Below are positions 8,653-16,750 of a stretch of DNA of 64,000 nt, in pieces (positions within the stretch are counted from its first letter, which is position 1; each line of letters begins with the position of its first letter). The DNA lies in contig JADZCC010000031.1 of assembly GCA_020851785.1 (NCBI GenBank), positions 1 to 64,000 on the forward strand, written 5' to 3'. The translations under genes and the position numbers were made by a program. The DNA is from Anaerolineales bacterium (GTDB lineage Bacteria > Chloroflexota > Anaerolineae > Anaerolineales > Villigracilaceae). Below the pieces are notes generated by a model. That model was given only the letters and a program-made list of their open reading frames with translations, searched no databases and was not told where the DNA came from.

Positions 8653-9663
8653 ATGAAAAACTTCGACCCCCAATATAACGACATCCCCAAAACCGAAATC
8701 CATTGCCATCTCGAAGGCGCCATCCGCACGCAAACCATCATAGACGTGGCCCGCCAATATCAGTTGAAAATCCCCGCCTATGAAGTCAGCGAACTGGATC
8801 GTTACGTCAAAGTCTACGATCAACTCCAGGATTTAACGGCCGTCCTCAAAGCCTTCGACATCTTTCAAAATAGCATCGCTTCTCCTGCCATCTTTGAGCG
8901 CATGGCCTGGGAATTATTTGAAGACTGCGCCAGACAAAACATCAAACTCTTTGAAGTGCGCTTCTCGCCGGATTGGGCCTTTCACGGCCACACCGTGGAT
9001 TGGGACGCCAGCCTCGAAGGCCTCCTGCGCGCCCAGGCCAAAGCCGAAGCCGAGTTGGATATGGTCATCGGCGTGATTGCCATCACCTCGCGGAGCATGG
9101 GCGCGGAATCCTGCGTCAGAACCGTGGATTGGGCCATCCGTCATCGGCAACACATCCAAGCCGTAGATTTAGCCGACGGCGAAACCTTGTATCCAATTGG
9201 CGACTTCGTTAAGCCCATCCTCAAAGCCAAAGACGCCGGCTTGAAGGTCACCATCCATAGTGGTGAGGATACGCCCGCCTCAGCAGTGCAGGCCACCATC
9301 CAAAATTTTATGCCGGACCGCATCGGTCACGGCATTCATAGCATCGAAGATTTGCGCGTGGTTGAATTAATCAAGGAAAAAGATATTACGCTGGAAGTCA
9401 ACCCCTGGAGTAATTATCTAACCAATTCCGTGCGAACGATTGAAGAACACCCGCTCAAAAAGCTCTTTGATTTGGGCGTCAAGGTGACGATTAACTCCGA
9501 CGACCCGGAAGTCCTGGAAACCAACGTCAATAACGAATATCGCATCGCGCATTAAATCCTCGGCATGAGCTTGGCGGAGATCAAGGCTTGTAATCGCTTT
9601 GCCTATGAAAGTTCGTTTATCCCAGAGTCCAAGAAAAAACGCGTTGAAAAATATTTTGCCTAA
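8653..9663 (+). pseudogene. add: Adenosine deaminase, interrupted by one in-frame stop
   Basis: An adenosine deaminase-family metallohydrolase (adenosine to inosine). The zinc HxH is in EIHCHLEGA, the HSGED loop carries the catalytic Glu, and IGHGI and NSDDPE supply the later His and Asp ligands. The frame reads 300 codons to a TAA at 9553-9555, where relatives carry Glu in 'YRIAHE'. Beyond that TAA the same frame continues for 35 codons (LGMSLAEIKACNRFAYESSF...) to a second TAA at 9661-9663, matching the normal C-terminal helix. One substitution (GAA to TAA) would explain this, or a sequencing error. All catalytic residues lie before the stop, so a shortened enzyme may be made. No indel is needed to restore the frame. 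Confidence 0.85.
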
Positions 9664-9703
9664 AAAGAGAGACAACCATCCTCGATGGTTGTCTCTCTTT
9701 TTT
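9662..9703. terminator. Bidirectional terminator between add and frnE-like gene
   Basis: A strong hairpin (9663-9680 pairing with 9684-9701, 3-nt loop) with A-run on one side and T-run on the other, placed between the stop codons of two convergent genes. Confidence 0.9.
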
Positions 9704-9704
9704 G

Positions 9705-10322
9705 TTAACTTGCGGCAGGGGGTGGGTTGAGGATTTTCCCCAAAGCCTGTTTGAAGGCTTCGTAAGGCTGGGCCCCCACAATCGCGTATTTGTCGTTAAT
9801 CACATAAGTTGGCACGCTCTGCACCCCAATTTGGTACGCCATTTGAACTTGATCCGCAACTGCCTGAGTGTACTTGCCGCTCTCCACTGCAGTTTGCATC
9901 TCTGCGCCGTTCAGCCCGGCCGCTTCCGCCGTGGAGCGGAGTACGCTCCAGTTGGCCGGGTCCGCGCCTGCGACAAAAACCTGCTCAAAGACCAGACGAT
10001 GAAATTCGTTGGCTTGGCCGTGTTCGCGCGCGTACTCTGTAGCTTCGTGCGCCAGCCGCGTGTTGTAAAGTCGGTCAGAGGGGCGATAGGTCAGCCCGTT
10101 TTGGTTGGCTAATTGCGCCAGCCGGTCTTCCGAGCCGTTGGCGCGGGCGCGAAGCACATAATCGGGGAGGGGCAGGCCTTCGGGCGGCGTATCCGGCCTC
10201 AGGTAGTAGGGCCGCCATTCCACCTCCACTTGATAGGCTTGCTCCAATTGGGTCACCACGCCCTGACCCACATAACACCACGGGCAGACGTAATCCGAAT
10301 AGACGGTTAATTTGAAATCCAT
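9705..10322 (-). CDS. DsbA/FrnE-family thiol oxidoreductase
   Basis: A 205-residue cytosolic DsbA-like protein of the FrnE subfamily: thioredoxin fold with redox motif CPWC at residues 13-16, a helical insertion, and the cis-proline loop SVPTYVI near the C-terminus. It has no signal peptide. FrnE proteins act as 2-hydroxychromene-2-carboxylate isomerase-like or disulfide oxidoreductases; the exact substrate is not known. A clear AAAGGAG site stands ahead of the ATG. The gene is monocistronic, convergent with the adenosine deaminase gene. Confidence 0.9.
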   Translation of the reverse strand: MDFKLTVYSDYVCPWCYVGQGVVTQLEQAYQVEVEWRPYYLRPDTPPEGLPLPDYVLRARANGSEDRLAQLANQNGLTYRPSDRLYNTRLAHEATEYAREHGQANEFHRLVFEQVFVAGADPANWSVLRSTAEAAGLNGAEMQTAVESGKYTQAVADQVQMAYQIGVQSVPTYVINDKYAIVGAQPYEAFKQALGKILNPPPAAS

Positions 10323-10415
10323 TTTGCTCCTTTAAGGTAGGACTAAATACCCACAGTTGTTGCGTACCCCATACTGTATACTTGAAACAACATTTTATTA
10401 CTCAAGGAGCTAAAA

Positions 10416-10811
10416 ATGGAACCTTTTATTGGTGGCGGCGTTGTGCTTACGCTGATTATGGTGTGCGGCTCGTTACTTTGCACGGCGATTATTGTCGCAG
10501 TTGCGATTGGCGTTCCAATCTACATAATGAAGAATAACCAGAAGCGCGCCGAGGAACTCATGGCAAAAGGCACGCAGGGCGAAGCAAAAATTTTATCCCT
10601 GCAGGATACGGGCATGTTGATTAACAATCAGCCCCGCGTGACGATGGTCCTGGAGATCGAAGTGGCCATGCGCCCGCCCTATCAAGTGACCAAAACCCTG
10701 ACCGTCCCGCTGATTCGTCTGTCGCAAGTTCAAGTCGGCTCGGTCGTCCCCGTGATGGTGGACCTCTCCGACCCAACCAACCCGGATAAAATTGGCCTGC
10801 TCCTAAAATAA
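10416..10811 (+). CDS. Single-span membrane protein of unknown function
   Basis: A 131-residue protein with one N-terminal membrane segment (residues ~8-38) and a C-terminal soluble beta-rich domain (GTQGEAKILSL..., VTMVLEIEV, VGSVVPVMVD) resembling the SHOCT/DUF3592-like pattern of small bacterial membrane proteins. An AAGGAG site precedes the ATG. It is probably monocistronic, with a -10-like TATACT at 10377-10382 upstream and a terminator downstream. Confidence 0.65.
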   Translation: MEPFIGGGVVLTLIMVCGSLLCTAIIVAVAIGVPIYIMKNNQKRAEELMAKGTQGEAKILSLQDTGMLINNQPRVTMVLEIEVAMRPPYQVTKTLTVPLIRLSQVQVGSVVPVMVDLSDPTNPDKIGLLLK

Positions 10812-10816
10812 CCTTT

Positions 10817-10856
10817 AGAAGCCCTCCAGAGGTCATGGTCTTTGGAGGGCTTTTTA
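10817..10856 (+). terminator. Hairpin terminator
   Basis: The arms AGCCCTCCAGA and CTTTGGAGGGCT pair with a bulge and are followed by TTTTTAA, just after the small membrane protein gene. Confidence 0.75.
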
Positions 10857-10902
10857 ATTGATGCGCCAGTTTCGCCTGGCGTAAATCCTTGCCGAATTCA
10901 AA

Positions 10903-10932
10903 TTGACCGAATCGAAAACCTCGGGGTATAAT
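10903..10932 (+). promoter_or_regulatory. Promoter of the rpmH-rnpA operon
   Basis: The -35 TTGACC (10903-10908) and a consensus -10 TATAAT (10927-10932) are separated by 18 bp. The expected start near 10939 gives a leader of about 65 nt before rpmH. Confidence 0.8.
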
Positions 10933-11005
10933 ATCCCGCCTATAAAAGCCAGTTAGCTCCCAATGCGGGACTGCTTATCTTTGAAAGAATAAGGAAATAT
11001 CAAGA

Positions 11006-11176
11006 ATGACCAAGCGAACGTATCAACCAAAAATTCGTCGCCGCGTGCGCGTGCATGGGTTTCGCTCACGCATGGCCTCCGCTGACGGCCGCAACGTCCT
11101 CAAACGCCGCCGCCTGAAGGGGCGCTATAAGCTCACCGTGAAGTCCAACGAACACGTCAAGAAGACTCGTTGGTAA
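11006..11176 (+). CDS. rpmH: Ribosomal protein bL34
   Basis: A 56-residue, Arg/Lys-rich protein starting MTKRTYQPK with the family core [20 protein letters not shown]. It is a component of the large ribosomal subunit. Its C-terminus runs about ten residues longer than the usual 44-47, ending VKKTRW. An AAGGAAAT site precedes the ATG and the promoter at 10903-10932 drives it. The rpmH-rnpA-yidD-yidC-khpB order is the classical arrangement, but dnaA is not adjacent. Confidence 0.95.
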   Translation: MTKRTYQPKIRRRVRVHGFRSRMASADGRNVLKRRRLKGRYKLTVKSNEHVKKTRW

Positions 11177-11221
11177 ATTGGCGGGCCGTTAGAGCGGAAG
11201 ATTGGCTCTTTCGAGGAATCG

Positions 11222-11554
11222 GTGCAGAGTAGATTTAGACTGACCCGATCGGAAGATTTCAAGCGGGTGAGGCAAACCGGCAAGTCCTATGCCCACCCGC
11301 TTGTTGTGTTAGTAACCCTGCCCAATCTGGCGCAAAGATTACGAGTTGGCGTCACCGCCGGAAGAACCGTGGGCACGGCCGTCCATCGCAACCGCGCCAA
11401 GCGACTCCTGCGCGAAGCCCTGCGCCCCCTGCTTCCGACTCTCGCTTCCAACTGGGACCTGATCCTGGTGGCCCGCCCCAAACTCGTCGCCGCCTCTTTA
11501 GCGGAAACCCGCGAAGCCGTCACCGCCTTGCTGAATCGAGCCAAATTAATCTAA
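11222..11554 (+). CDS. rnpA: Ribonuclease P protein component
   Basis: A 110-residue basic protein with the N-terminal [13 protein letters not shown] block and the conserved RNR signature in [15 protein letters not shown] (residues 54-68). It binds the RNase P RNA and helps 5'-maturation of tRNA precursors. The GTG start is chosen because GAGGAAT lies 6 nt upstream. It sits 45 bp after rpmH and 5 bp before yidD. Confidence 0.95.
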   Translation: MQSRFRLTRSEDFKRVRQTGKSYAHPLVVLVTLPNLAQRLRVGVTAGRTVGTAVHRNRAKRLLREALRPLLPTLASNWDLILVARPKLVAASLAETREAVTALLNRAKLI

Positions 11555-11559
11555 TCCAG

Positions 11560-11856
11560 ATGGATCCCTCAGCAGAATTCCATTTACATGAATACCCAGA
11601 TGAACCGCGCTTGCGCGACCTGCCGCGAACGTTCTTAAATGCGCCGCGCATCCTCCTGTTGGCGCTCATTCGGCTATATCAAAAAATTATTTCGCCTGGC
11701 TTGCCCGCCAACACCTGTCGTTTTTATCCCTCCTGTTCCCATTATGGTTATCAAGCAATTTATAAGTACGGCGCGCTCAAAGGTTCGCTTATGGCGACCT
11801 GGCGCGTCTTTCGTTGCAACCCCTTCAACCCGGGCGGGTATGATCCCGTCCCGTAA
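11560..11856 (+). CDS. yidD: Membrane protein insertion efficiency factor YidD
   Basis: A 98-residue protein with the YidD core: an amphipathic segment [14 protein letters not shown], then [17 protein letters not shown], and the C-terminal [14 protein letters not shown]. It assists YidC-dependent insertion at the inner face of the membrane. An N-terminal extension of about 30 acidic residues precedes the core, making it longer than the usual 70-85 residues. Confidence 0.93.
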   Translation: MDPSAEFHLHEYPDEPRLRDLPRTFLNAPRILLLALIRLYQKIISPGLPANTCRFYPSCSHYGYQAIYKYGALKGSLMATWRVFRCNPFNPGGYDPVP

Positions 11857-11927
11857 CCGATCGGCCCATTTTTGCGTATTTCACAACAAGGCCAACCTGT
11901 GTTGTTTCAGCTAGGAGTAAATTCATT

Positions 11928-13016
11928 TTGAATATCAAAAAAATATCGTTAATCCTTTTATTGACGCTTGGCGCTTTCGCCCTCAGCGCCTGTTCGGGCG
12001 GACGCACCGCGGTGACCACCTGGCCCGGCCTGACGGCGGATGCAGAACGCGCCTACCTGACCACCGGCTCGTACATCTACGCGGTGGATTTGAAGACCGG
12101 CAAGGAAGTTTGGCATTACCCGGAAAGCGCCGACGGCAAACACGTCTATTTTGCCACGCCGGTTCTAGCCAATGGACAGTTGTTGATCGGGAGCGAAGGC
12201 ACGAACAACGCCTTTGTCAGCCTGAACCCGGAAACCGGCAAAGAAAGCTGGGCGGAGCCTTTCCTCGGCGCGAAGTCTAAATGGATCGCTTCTCCGTTGG
12301 TCTTGAACGATAAAATCTACGCGCCCAATACGGATGGTTTTGTCTACATTTTGGATATGGATGGAAAACCCGTCGCCGACCCGATTGAAGTGGGTGGGGC
12401 GTTGTGGTCTGCGCCGGTGGCTGAAGGCAACTTGATTTACATCGCCTCGCTCGACCATCACCTGCATATCCTTGATGCGACCACCAATCAGATTTCAGCC
12501 ACAGTGGATGTGGGCGGCGCGATTCCCAGTAGCCCGCTGATTGCCGAAGGCGGCGTGTACGTGGGTTCGTTCACTTCCAATGTGGAATTCATCAGCGCCA
12601 CCGGCGGACAAAGCGTTTTGGCTGGAGCGACCAACTGGGTGTGGGGTACGCCCGTATTAGATGGCGCAACTTTATACTACGCCGACTTGAACGGCAACGT
12701 CTATTCGTTTGACGTGTTGGCCAAAAAACAAAACTGGAGCGAAGTCACGCCAGATGGGCCCATCGTGGCGAGTCCGCTTGTGGCTGGCGACCAGATTTAC
12801 GTTGCGTCTGAAGCGGGCGCTTTCTTCGCCCTCGATCAAGACGCAAAAATCGTCTGGGAAAAAGAAGTGGACGCCGACTCTCCCAAAGACACCATTTACA
12901 CCACGCCCGTTGCCACTGGCGACCTGATCCTCGTGGCCCCGTATAAAGCCAAGTTCTTATTAACCGCCTACGACGCGGATGGAAAACAAGCCTGGACGTT
13001 CGTCCCGGAAAAATAG
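11928..13016 (+). CDS. PQQ-type beta-propeller lipoprotein (BamB-like fold)
   Basis: A 362-residue protein with a lipoprotein signal peptide (lipobox LSAC, Cys22) and about seven PQQ-like blades (YAVDLKTGKEVWHYP, FVSLNPETGKESW, FFALDQDAKIVWEKE). It should be anchored on the outer face of the cytoplasmic membrane. The fold is that of BamB, the outer-membrane assembly lipoprotein, but Chloroflexota lack a Bam machine, so a role in folding or sensing exported protein is only an inference. Its place between yidD and yidC points to membrane-protein biogenesis. The TTG start at 11928 follows AGGAG by ten bases. Confidence 0.85.
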   Translation: MNIKKISLILLLTLGAFALSACSGGRTAVTTWPGLTADAERAYLTTGSYIYAVDLKTGKEVWHYPESADGKHVYFATPVLANGQLLIGSEGTNNAFVSLNPETGKESWAEPFLGAKSKWIASPLVLNDKIYAPNTDGFVYILDMDGKPVADPIEVGGALWSAPVAEGNLIYIASLDHHLHILDATTNQISATVDVGGAIPSSPLIAEGGVYVGSFTSNVEFISATGGQSVLAGATNWVWGTPVLDGATLYYADLNGNVYSFDVLAKKQNWSEVTPDGPIVASPLVAGDQIYVASEAGAFFALDQDAKIVWEKEVDADSPKDTIYTTPVATGDLILVAPYKAKFLLTAYDADGKQAWTFVPEK

Positions 13017-13034
13017 CAAGGAGTCTGTTTACGC

Positions 13035-13955
13035 ATGAATACCCCCAAACAAGCTTCCACCGCGCAACCGCAACTTCCTGCGGGATCGGTTAGCGGTACG
13101 CTCAAAACCGTTTTGATCATTGCGCTTCTGGCATACATCGTCCTCAATTGGAACGCCTTCATTGGCATTTTTGTCAACGTCCTATTGTGGATTTACGCCC
13201 TCCTCGGACACGGCAAAGACGCCTTCGGTTGGACGATTGTGCTCTTCACCATTTTGATTCGTTTGGCCACCTGGCCGCTCAACGCGCAACAACTCAAAAG
13301 CGCGCAAGCCATGCAGGAATTGCAGAACGATAAAGAATGGCTCGACATTCAAAAGAAGTACGCGAAAGACCGCGAAAAACTGGCGCAGGAACAAATGCGC
13401 ATTTATTCCGAACGCGGCGTCAGCCCGTTTGCTTCCTGTCTGCCGATGCTCATTCAACTGCCGTTATGGTTTGCCTTAATTCAAGCCCTCAACCGCACGT
13501 TGGCCGTAACGCCTTTGGCCATGCTCGAACTGGCCCGAAGCGTATACGCCTGGCCGCAGAAATTTCTGCCCAGCTTAAGCGTCTCTTCGATCGTGCCCTT
13601 GAACAGCCAATTTTTATGGATGGACCTCGGCCGTCCAGAGTTTACGCAGATCCTCGGTTTCAGCGTGCCAATTTTGGTGGTTCTGGTGGGCATTACCTCC
13701 TTCTTCCAAATTCGGCTTTCCACGCCGCCCAGCCCCAACCCCAACGACCAAAGCGCGCAAATGTCCAAATCCATGAGTTTCACCATGCCCATTATGATGA
13801 TTATGATGGCCTCGGCGTACTCCTCTGGCTTTTCGCTGTACTTGCTCGTCAGCAATATCCTTGCTATCATTCAAGCCATGCTTCAGGGCAAGGCCGACTG
13901 GCGCAACTTATTGCCGGGCAGTTCCAAAAAACCAACCACACCTGTAAAAAAATAG
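13035..13955 (+). CDS. yidC: Membrane protein insertase YidC
   Basis: A 306-residue Oxa1/YidC/Alb3 insertase of the five-helix, Gram-positive-like type. A first membrane helix at ~23-38 is followed by the core: WTIVLFTILIRLATWPLN with the conserved groove Arg76, the cytosolic coiled-coil hairpin (KSAQAMQELQ...), and PFASCLPMLIQLPLWFALI. The C-terminal tail is Lys-rich. The large periplasmic domain of Gram-negative YidC is absent, in line with a monoderm cell. ATG is preceded by AAGGAG. Confidence 0.95.
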   Translation: MNTPKQASTAQPQLPAGSVSGTLKTVLIIALLAYIVLNWNAFIGIFVNVLLWIYALLGHGKDAFGWTIVLFTILIRLATWPLNAQQLKSAQAMQELQNDKEWLDIQKKYAKDREKLAQEQMRIYSERGVSPFASCLPMLIQLPLWFALIQALNRTLAVTPLAMLELARSVYAWPQKFLPSLSVSSIVPLNSQFLWMDLGRPEFTQILGFSVPILVVLVGITSFFQIRLSTPPSPNPNDQSAQMSKSMSFTMPIMMIMMASAYSSGFSLYLLVSNILAIIQAMLQGKADWRNLLPGSSKKPTTPVKK

Positions 13956-13964
13956 GGAGGCTCC

Positions 13965-14789
13965 ATGAACGAGCGCACCACGCTTGAAATCATCGCTCCA
14001 ACCGTTGAAGAGGCGCTGGAACAAGGCCTCAGTCAACTCGGCTTAACCGCCGACGCTGTTTCCGTGGAAGTGTTAGATTCAGGAAGCAAAGGCCTATTTG
14101 GATTGGGCGGCCGCCAGGTGCGCGTACGCCTCACCGTCAACCCGCCGCCTGGGATGGAACCCCCCGCTCCGCCCGCGCCCAAGGCGGATGCGCCCAAAAA
14201 AGCAGAGTCCACGCCTAAAGCGCGCGAACCCAAAAAGCCGCGCGAGCCAAAAGCCCCGCGCCCCGAAAAACCAGCGGAAGAAAAGCCCGCCGCGCCCGCC
14301 AGGCGGATTGACGAACTCAACGACCCGCTATTGAACCAAACCGAAGAAGTCATTTCAAAGTTGATTCATCTGCTGGGAATGCAAGCTCAGGTCTCCGCCC
14401 ACTTTGACGAAACCACTCCCGACGACCGCCACAACATCCTCGTGGATGTGCGCGGCGAAGACCTCAGCGCCCTGATCGGCCGCCATGCCGAAACTTTGAA
14501 CGCATTTCAACACGTCGCCTCGCTGATTGTCGGCAAAGAAACCCAACAATGGATTCAACTGACCATTGACGTGGAAGGCTATCGTTCCCGCCGTGAAAAG
14601 CAAATTCGTCAATTGGCCCGTCGCACGGCGGATCAAGTGACGCGCACCGGCAAAAAGGTGACGATGGAACCCATGCCCTCCAGCGAACGGCGCGTCATCC
14701 ACATTGAGTTGCGCGGCGACCCAGCCGTGACGACGGAAAGCTCTGGCGTAGAGCCCTACCGCAAAGTGGTGATTTTGCCGAAAGAATAA
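13965..14789 (+). CDS. khpB: RNA-binding protein KhpB (Jag)
   Basis: A 274-residue protein with the three Jag parts: N-terminal Jag_N domain (residues 1-53, with the GSKGLFGLGGRQVRV block), a Pro/Lys/Ala-rich linker (~55-112), a KH domain (~125-205, GEDLSALIGRHAETLNAFQ) and a C-terminal R3H domain (YRSRREKQIRQLARR, then PMPSSERRVIHIEL). It binds RNA and is linked to cell elongation and division in Gram-positives. GGGAGG precedes the ATG, 9 bp after yidC. It is the last gene of the operon. Confidence 0.93.
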   Translation: MNERTTLEIIAPTVEEALEQGLSQLGLTADAVSVEVLDSGSKGLFGLGGRQVRVRLTVNPPPGMEPPAPPAPKADAPKKAESTPKAREPKKPREPKAPRPEKPAEEKPAAPARRIDELNDPLLNQTEEVISKLIHLLGMQAQVSAHFDETTPDDRHNILVDVRGEDLSALIGRHAETLNAFQHVASLIVGKETQQWIQLTIDVEGYRSRREKQIRQLARRTADQVTRTGKKVTMEPMPSSERRVIHIELRGDPAVTTESSGVEPYRKVVILPKE

Positions 14790-14800
14790 ACAGACAAGAA

Positions 14801-14834
14801 CAAACAGACCGCAGACCTATCTGCGGTCTGTTTG
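14801..14834 (+). terminator. Terminator of the rpmH-khpB operon
   Basis: A perfect 14-bp stem (14801-14814 with 14821-14834) with a 6-nt loop, 11 bp after khpB. The T-tract is weak, so it may be leaky. Confidence 0.75.
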
Positions 14835-14917
14835 ATTAACTTTAGGGCCAGCAATCCCCAACAAGATTATAATTTTTGAAATAACGATAAGCGCTAAAGC
14901 GCTGTGTTGAGCCCGCG

Positions 14918-16750
14918 ATGACCTTTGAACAAATTTTTGTTTTACTCGTTTTAGGCGTTCCGTTACTCCTGGTTTTCTTGAACCGTCTCCGGGAGGATGT
15001 GGCGGCGTTGTTGATGGCCGTGGCCTTGGGTATGGCGCAATATTTAGGCGCCGCTGTTTTAGGCCCCGCGCACACGCCCGAAGCGGCGGATAAAGCGCTG
15101 ACCGGCTTTGGCACGCCGGAAGTCATCGCCTTGTTGTCGTTGTTTATTGTCACCGCCTGTTTGGATAAATATGGCGTCACGCGTTGGATCGCTAAAAAAA
15201 TGCTTTCGCTGGGCGGGCGCTCAGAACAGAAATTGATCGGCTTGTTCGCGTTCACCGCCGCGTTCCTCTCTTTATTTATGAATACATTGGCCGCGGGCGC
15301 GCTCCTCCTGCCCAGCGCGTTAAACGCTTCACACCGCACCGGCGTGAAGCCCAGTAAATTGCTGATCCCCATTGCGTATGGCACCATGCTGGGCGGCGCG
15401 GCGACGTACCTGACCACGGCGAATATCATCGTCAGCGGATTGTTGCGTTTGGCCAATCCGCCGCAAGCCCCATTAACGATTTTGGATTTTATTCCAACTG
15501 GCGGGTTTGTCGCCCTGAGCGGCTTGCTCTTCCTCACTTTTTTCGGGAGGCGCTTTTTGCCCGACCGCGAACCGCCCATGGTGAAGATGGAACCCACGAG
15601 CGAAGAGTTGACCCGTACTTTTCAACTGGTGGAGCGCATGTGGGAGGCGGAGGTCTCTCCAGAATCCGCGTTGGCCAATAAGTCGTTGTATCAAACCGAT
15701 ATTGGCAAAGGCCTGGGCATGGCCGTGTTAGGCATTCGGCGCGGCGACCGCATTTTCCCCGCGAGCGATACGAGCAATTTAATTCAAGTTGGGGATACGT
15801 TGTTAATTATCGGACGCGAAGAACGCGCCTTGCAACTGGAGCAGGCTGGGTTGAGCGTCTATCGCTCCACCCAGCCGATTTCCACCCTGCCGCGCGATAC
15901 CGTCTTCGCCGAGGTGATCATTCCGCCGCGTTCCACGCTGGAAGGAAAGAACCTGCGCGATCTGGGTTTTCGGAATCGCTATGGGTTTATTGGCGTGGCG
16001 CTCTGGCGCGAACAACGCAGTTATCGGACGGACGTGGCCGCGCTTGCGCTCCATGCAGGCGACACGCTTTTGCTGATGGGCCCCGCCGAGAAATTGCCCG
16101 ACCTAAAGAATCAACATGAATTTGTCGTCGTCGAATCCGCTTCAAATCAAGATGAGTTGGACCTGCCGCGCGTTTTGCTGACTCTTGGAATTTCCATCAG
16201 CGCGTTGATTGCGCTCTTTGCCGGAATGCCGGTTGAAATTGCCATGCTCGCCGCCGCTGTGTTAATCTTGCTGACGGGTTTGATGAAGCCGGATGAAATG
16301 TACCAGGCCGTAAAGTGGCGCGCCATCTTTTTAATCGCCGGAACAATTTCGATCAGCTATGCCATGCTTCAAACGGAATTGGCGCAATTAATTGGCAATG
16401 CGGTGGTGCGCTGGGTGGAGCCTTTCGGCGCAATGGGCTTAATGGTTGGGGCTTATTTATTGAGCGCTCTGCTGACGCAGGTCATGGGCGGACAAATTTC
16501 CCCTTTAATTGTCGCGCCGATTACCATCAGCGCCGCCTTGCAACTGGGCGTGAACCCGCAGGCGGCGGCCTTGGTCACGGCGATTGCCGGTTCGATCTCT
16601 TTCCTCACGCCGCTTTCGCATCCGGTCAACATCATTATGATCGCGCCCGCCAACTACACCTTCCGCGATTTTGTGAAAAGCGGCTGGGCGCTCACCCTGG
16701 TCTGCTTTTGCGCGTTGATGTTTGCGACCTGGCTTTTTTGGATTTTATAA
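14918..16750 (+). CDS. SLC13/DASS-type transporter with paired TrkA-C (RCK_C) domains
   Basis: A 610-residue membrane carrier of the ion-transporter superfamily (CitMHS/ArsB/SLC13). The N-terminal membrane half (~1-215) includes the re-entrant region FMNTLAAGALLLP; two cytosolic RCK_C/TrkA-C domains follow (~240-310 and ~325-400, with IQVGDTLLIIG and LHAGDTLLLMG), then a second membrane half (~415-610) with TPLSHPVN. Such proteins are Na+- or H+-coupled carriers for sulfate or dicarboxylates; the substrate cannot be read here. The stop overlaps the polA stop on the other strand by six bases. Confidence 0.88.
   Translation: MTFEQIFVLLVLGVPLLLVFLNRLREDVAALLMAVALGMAQYLGAAVLGPAHTPEAADKALTGFGTPEVIALLSLFIVTACLDKYGVTRWIAKKMLSLGGRSEQKLIGLFAFTAAFLSLFMNTLAAGALLLPSALNASHRTGVKPSKLLIPIAYGTMLGGAATYLTTANIIVSGLLRLANPPQAPLTILDFIPTGGFVALSGLLFLTFFGRRFLPDREPPMVKMEPTSEELTRTFQLVERMWEAEVSPESALANKSLYQTDIGKGLGMAVLGIRRGDRIFPASDTSNLIQVGDTLLIIGREERALQLEQAGLSVYRSTQPISTLPRDTVFAEVIIPPRSTLEGKNLRDLGFRNRYGFIGVALWREQRSYRTDVAALALHAGDTLLLMGPAEKLPDLKNQHEFVVVESASNQDELDLPRVLLTLGISISALIALFAGMPVEIAMLAAAVLILLTGLMKPDEMYQAVKWRAIFLIAGTISISYAMLQTELAQLIGNAVVRWVEPFGAMGLMVGAYLLSALLTQVMGGQISPLIVAPITISAALQLGVNPQAAALVTAIAGSISFLTPLSHPVNIIMIAPANYTFRDFVKSGWALTLVCFCALMFATWLFWIL

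Noticed and set aside
10860..11005. Replication origin upstream of rpmH
   Set aside because: No cluster of TTATCCACA-like boxes and no dnaA; the region is a plain promoter and leader.
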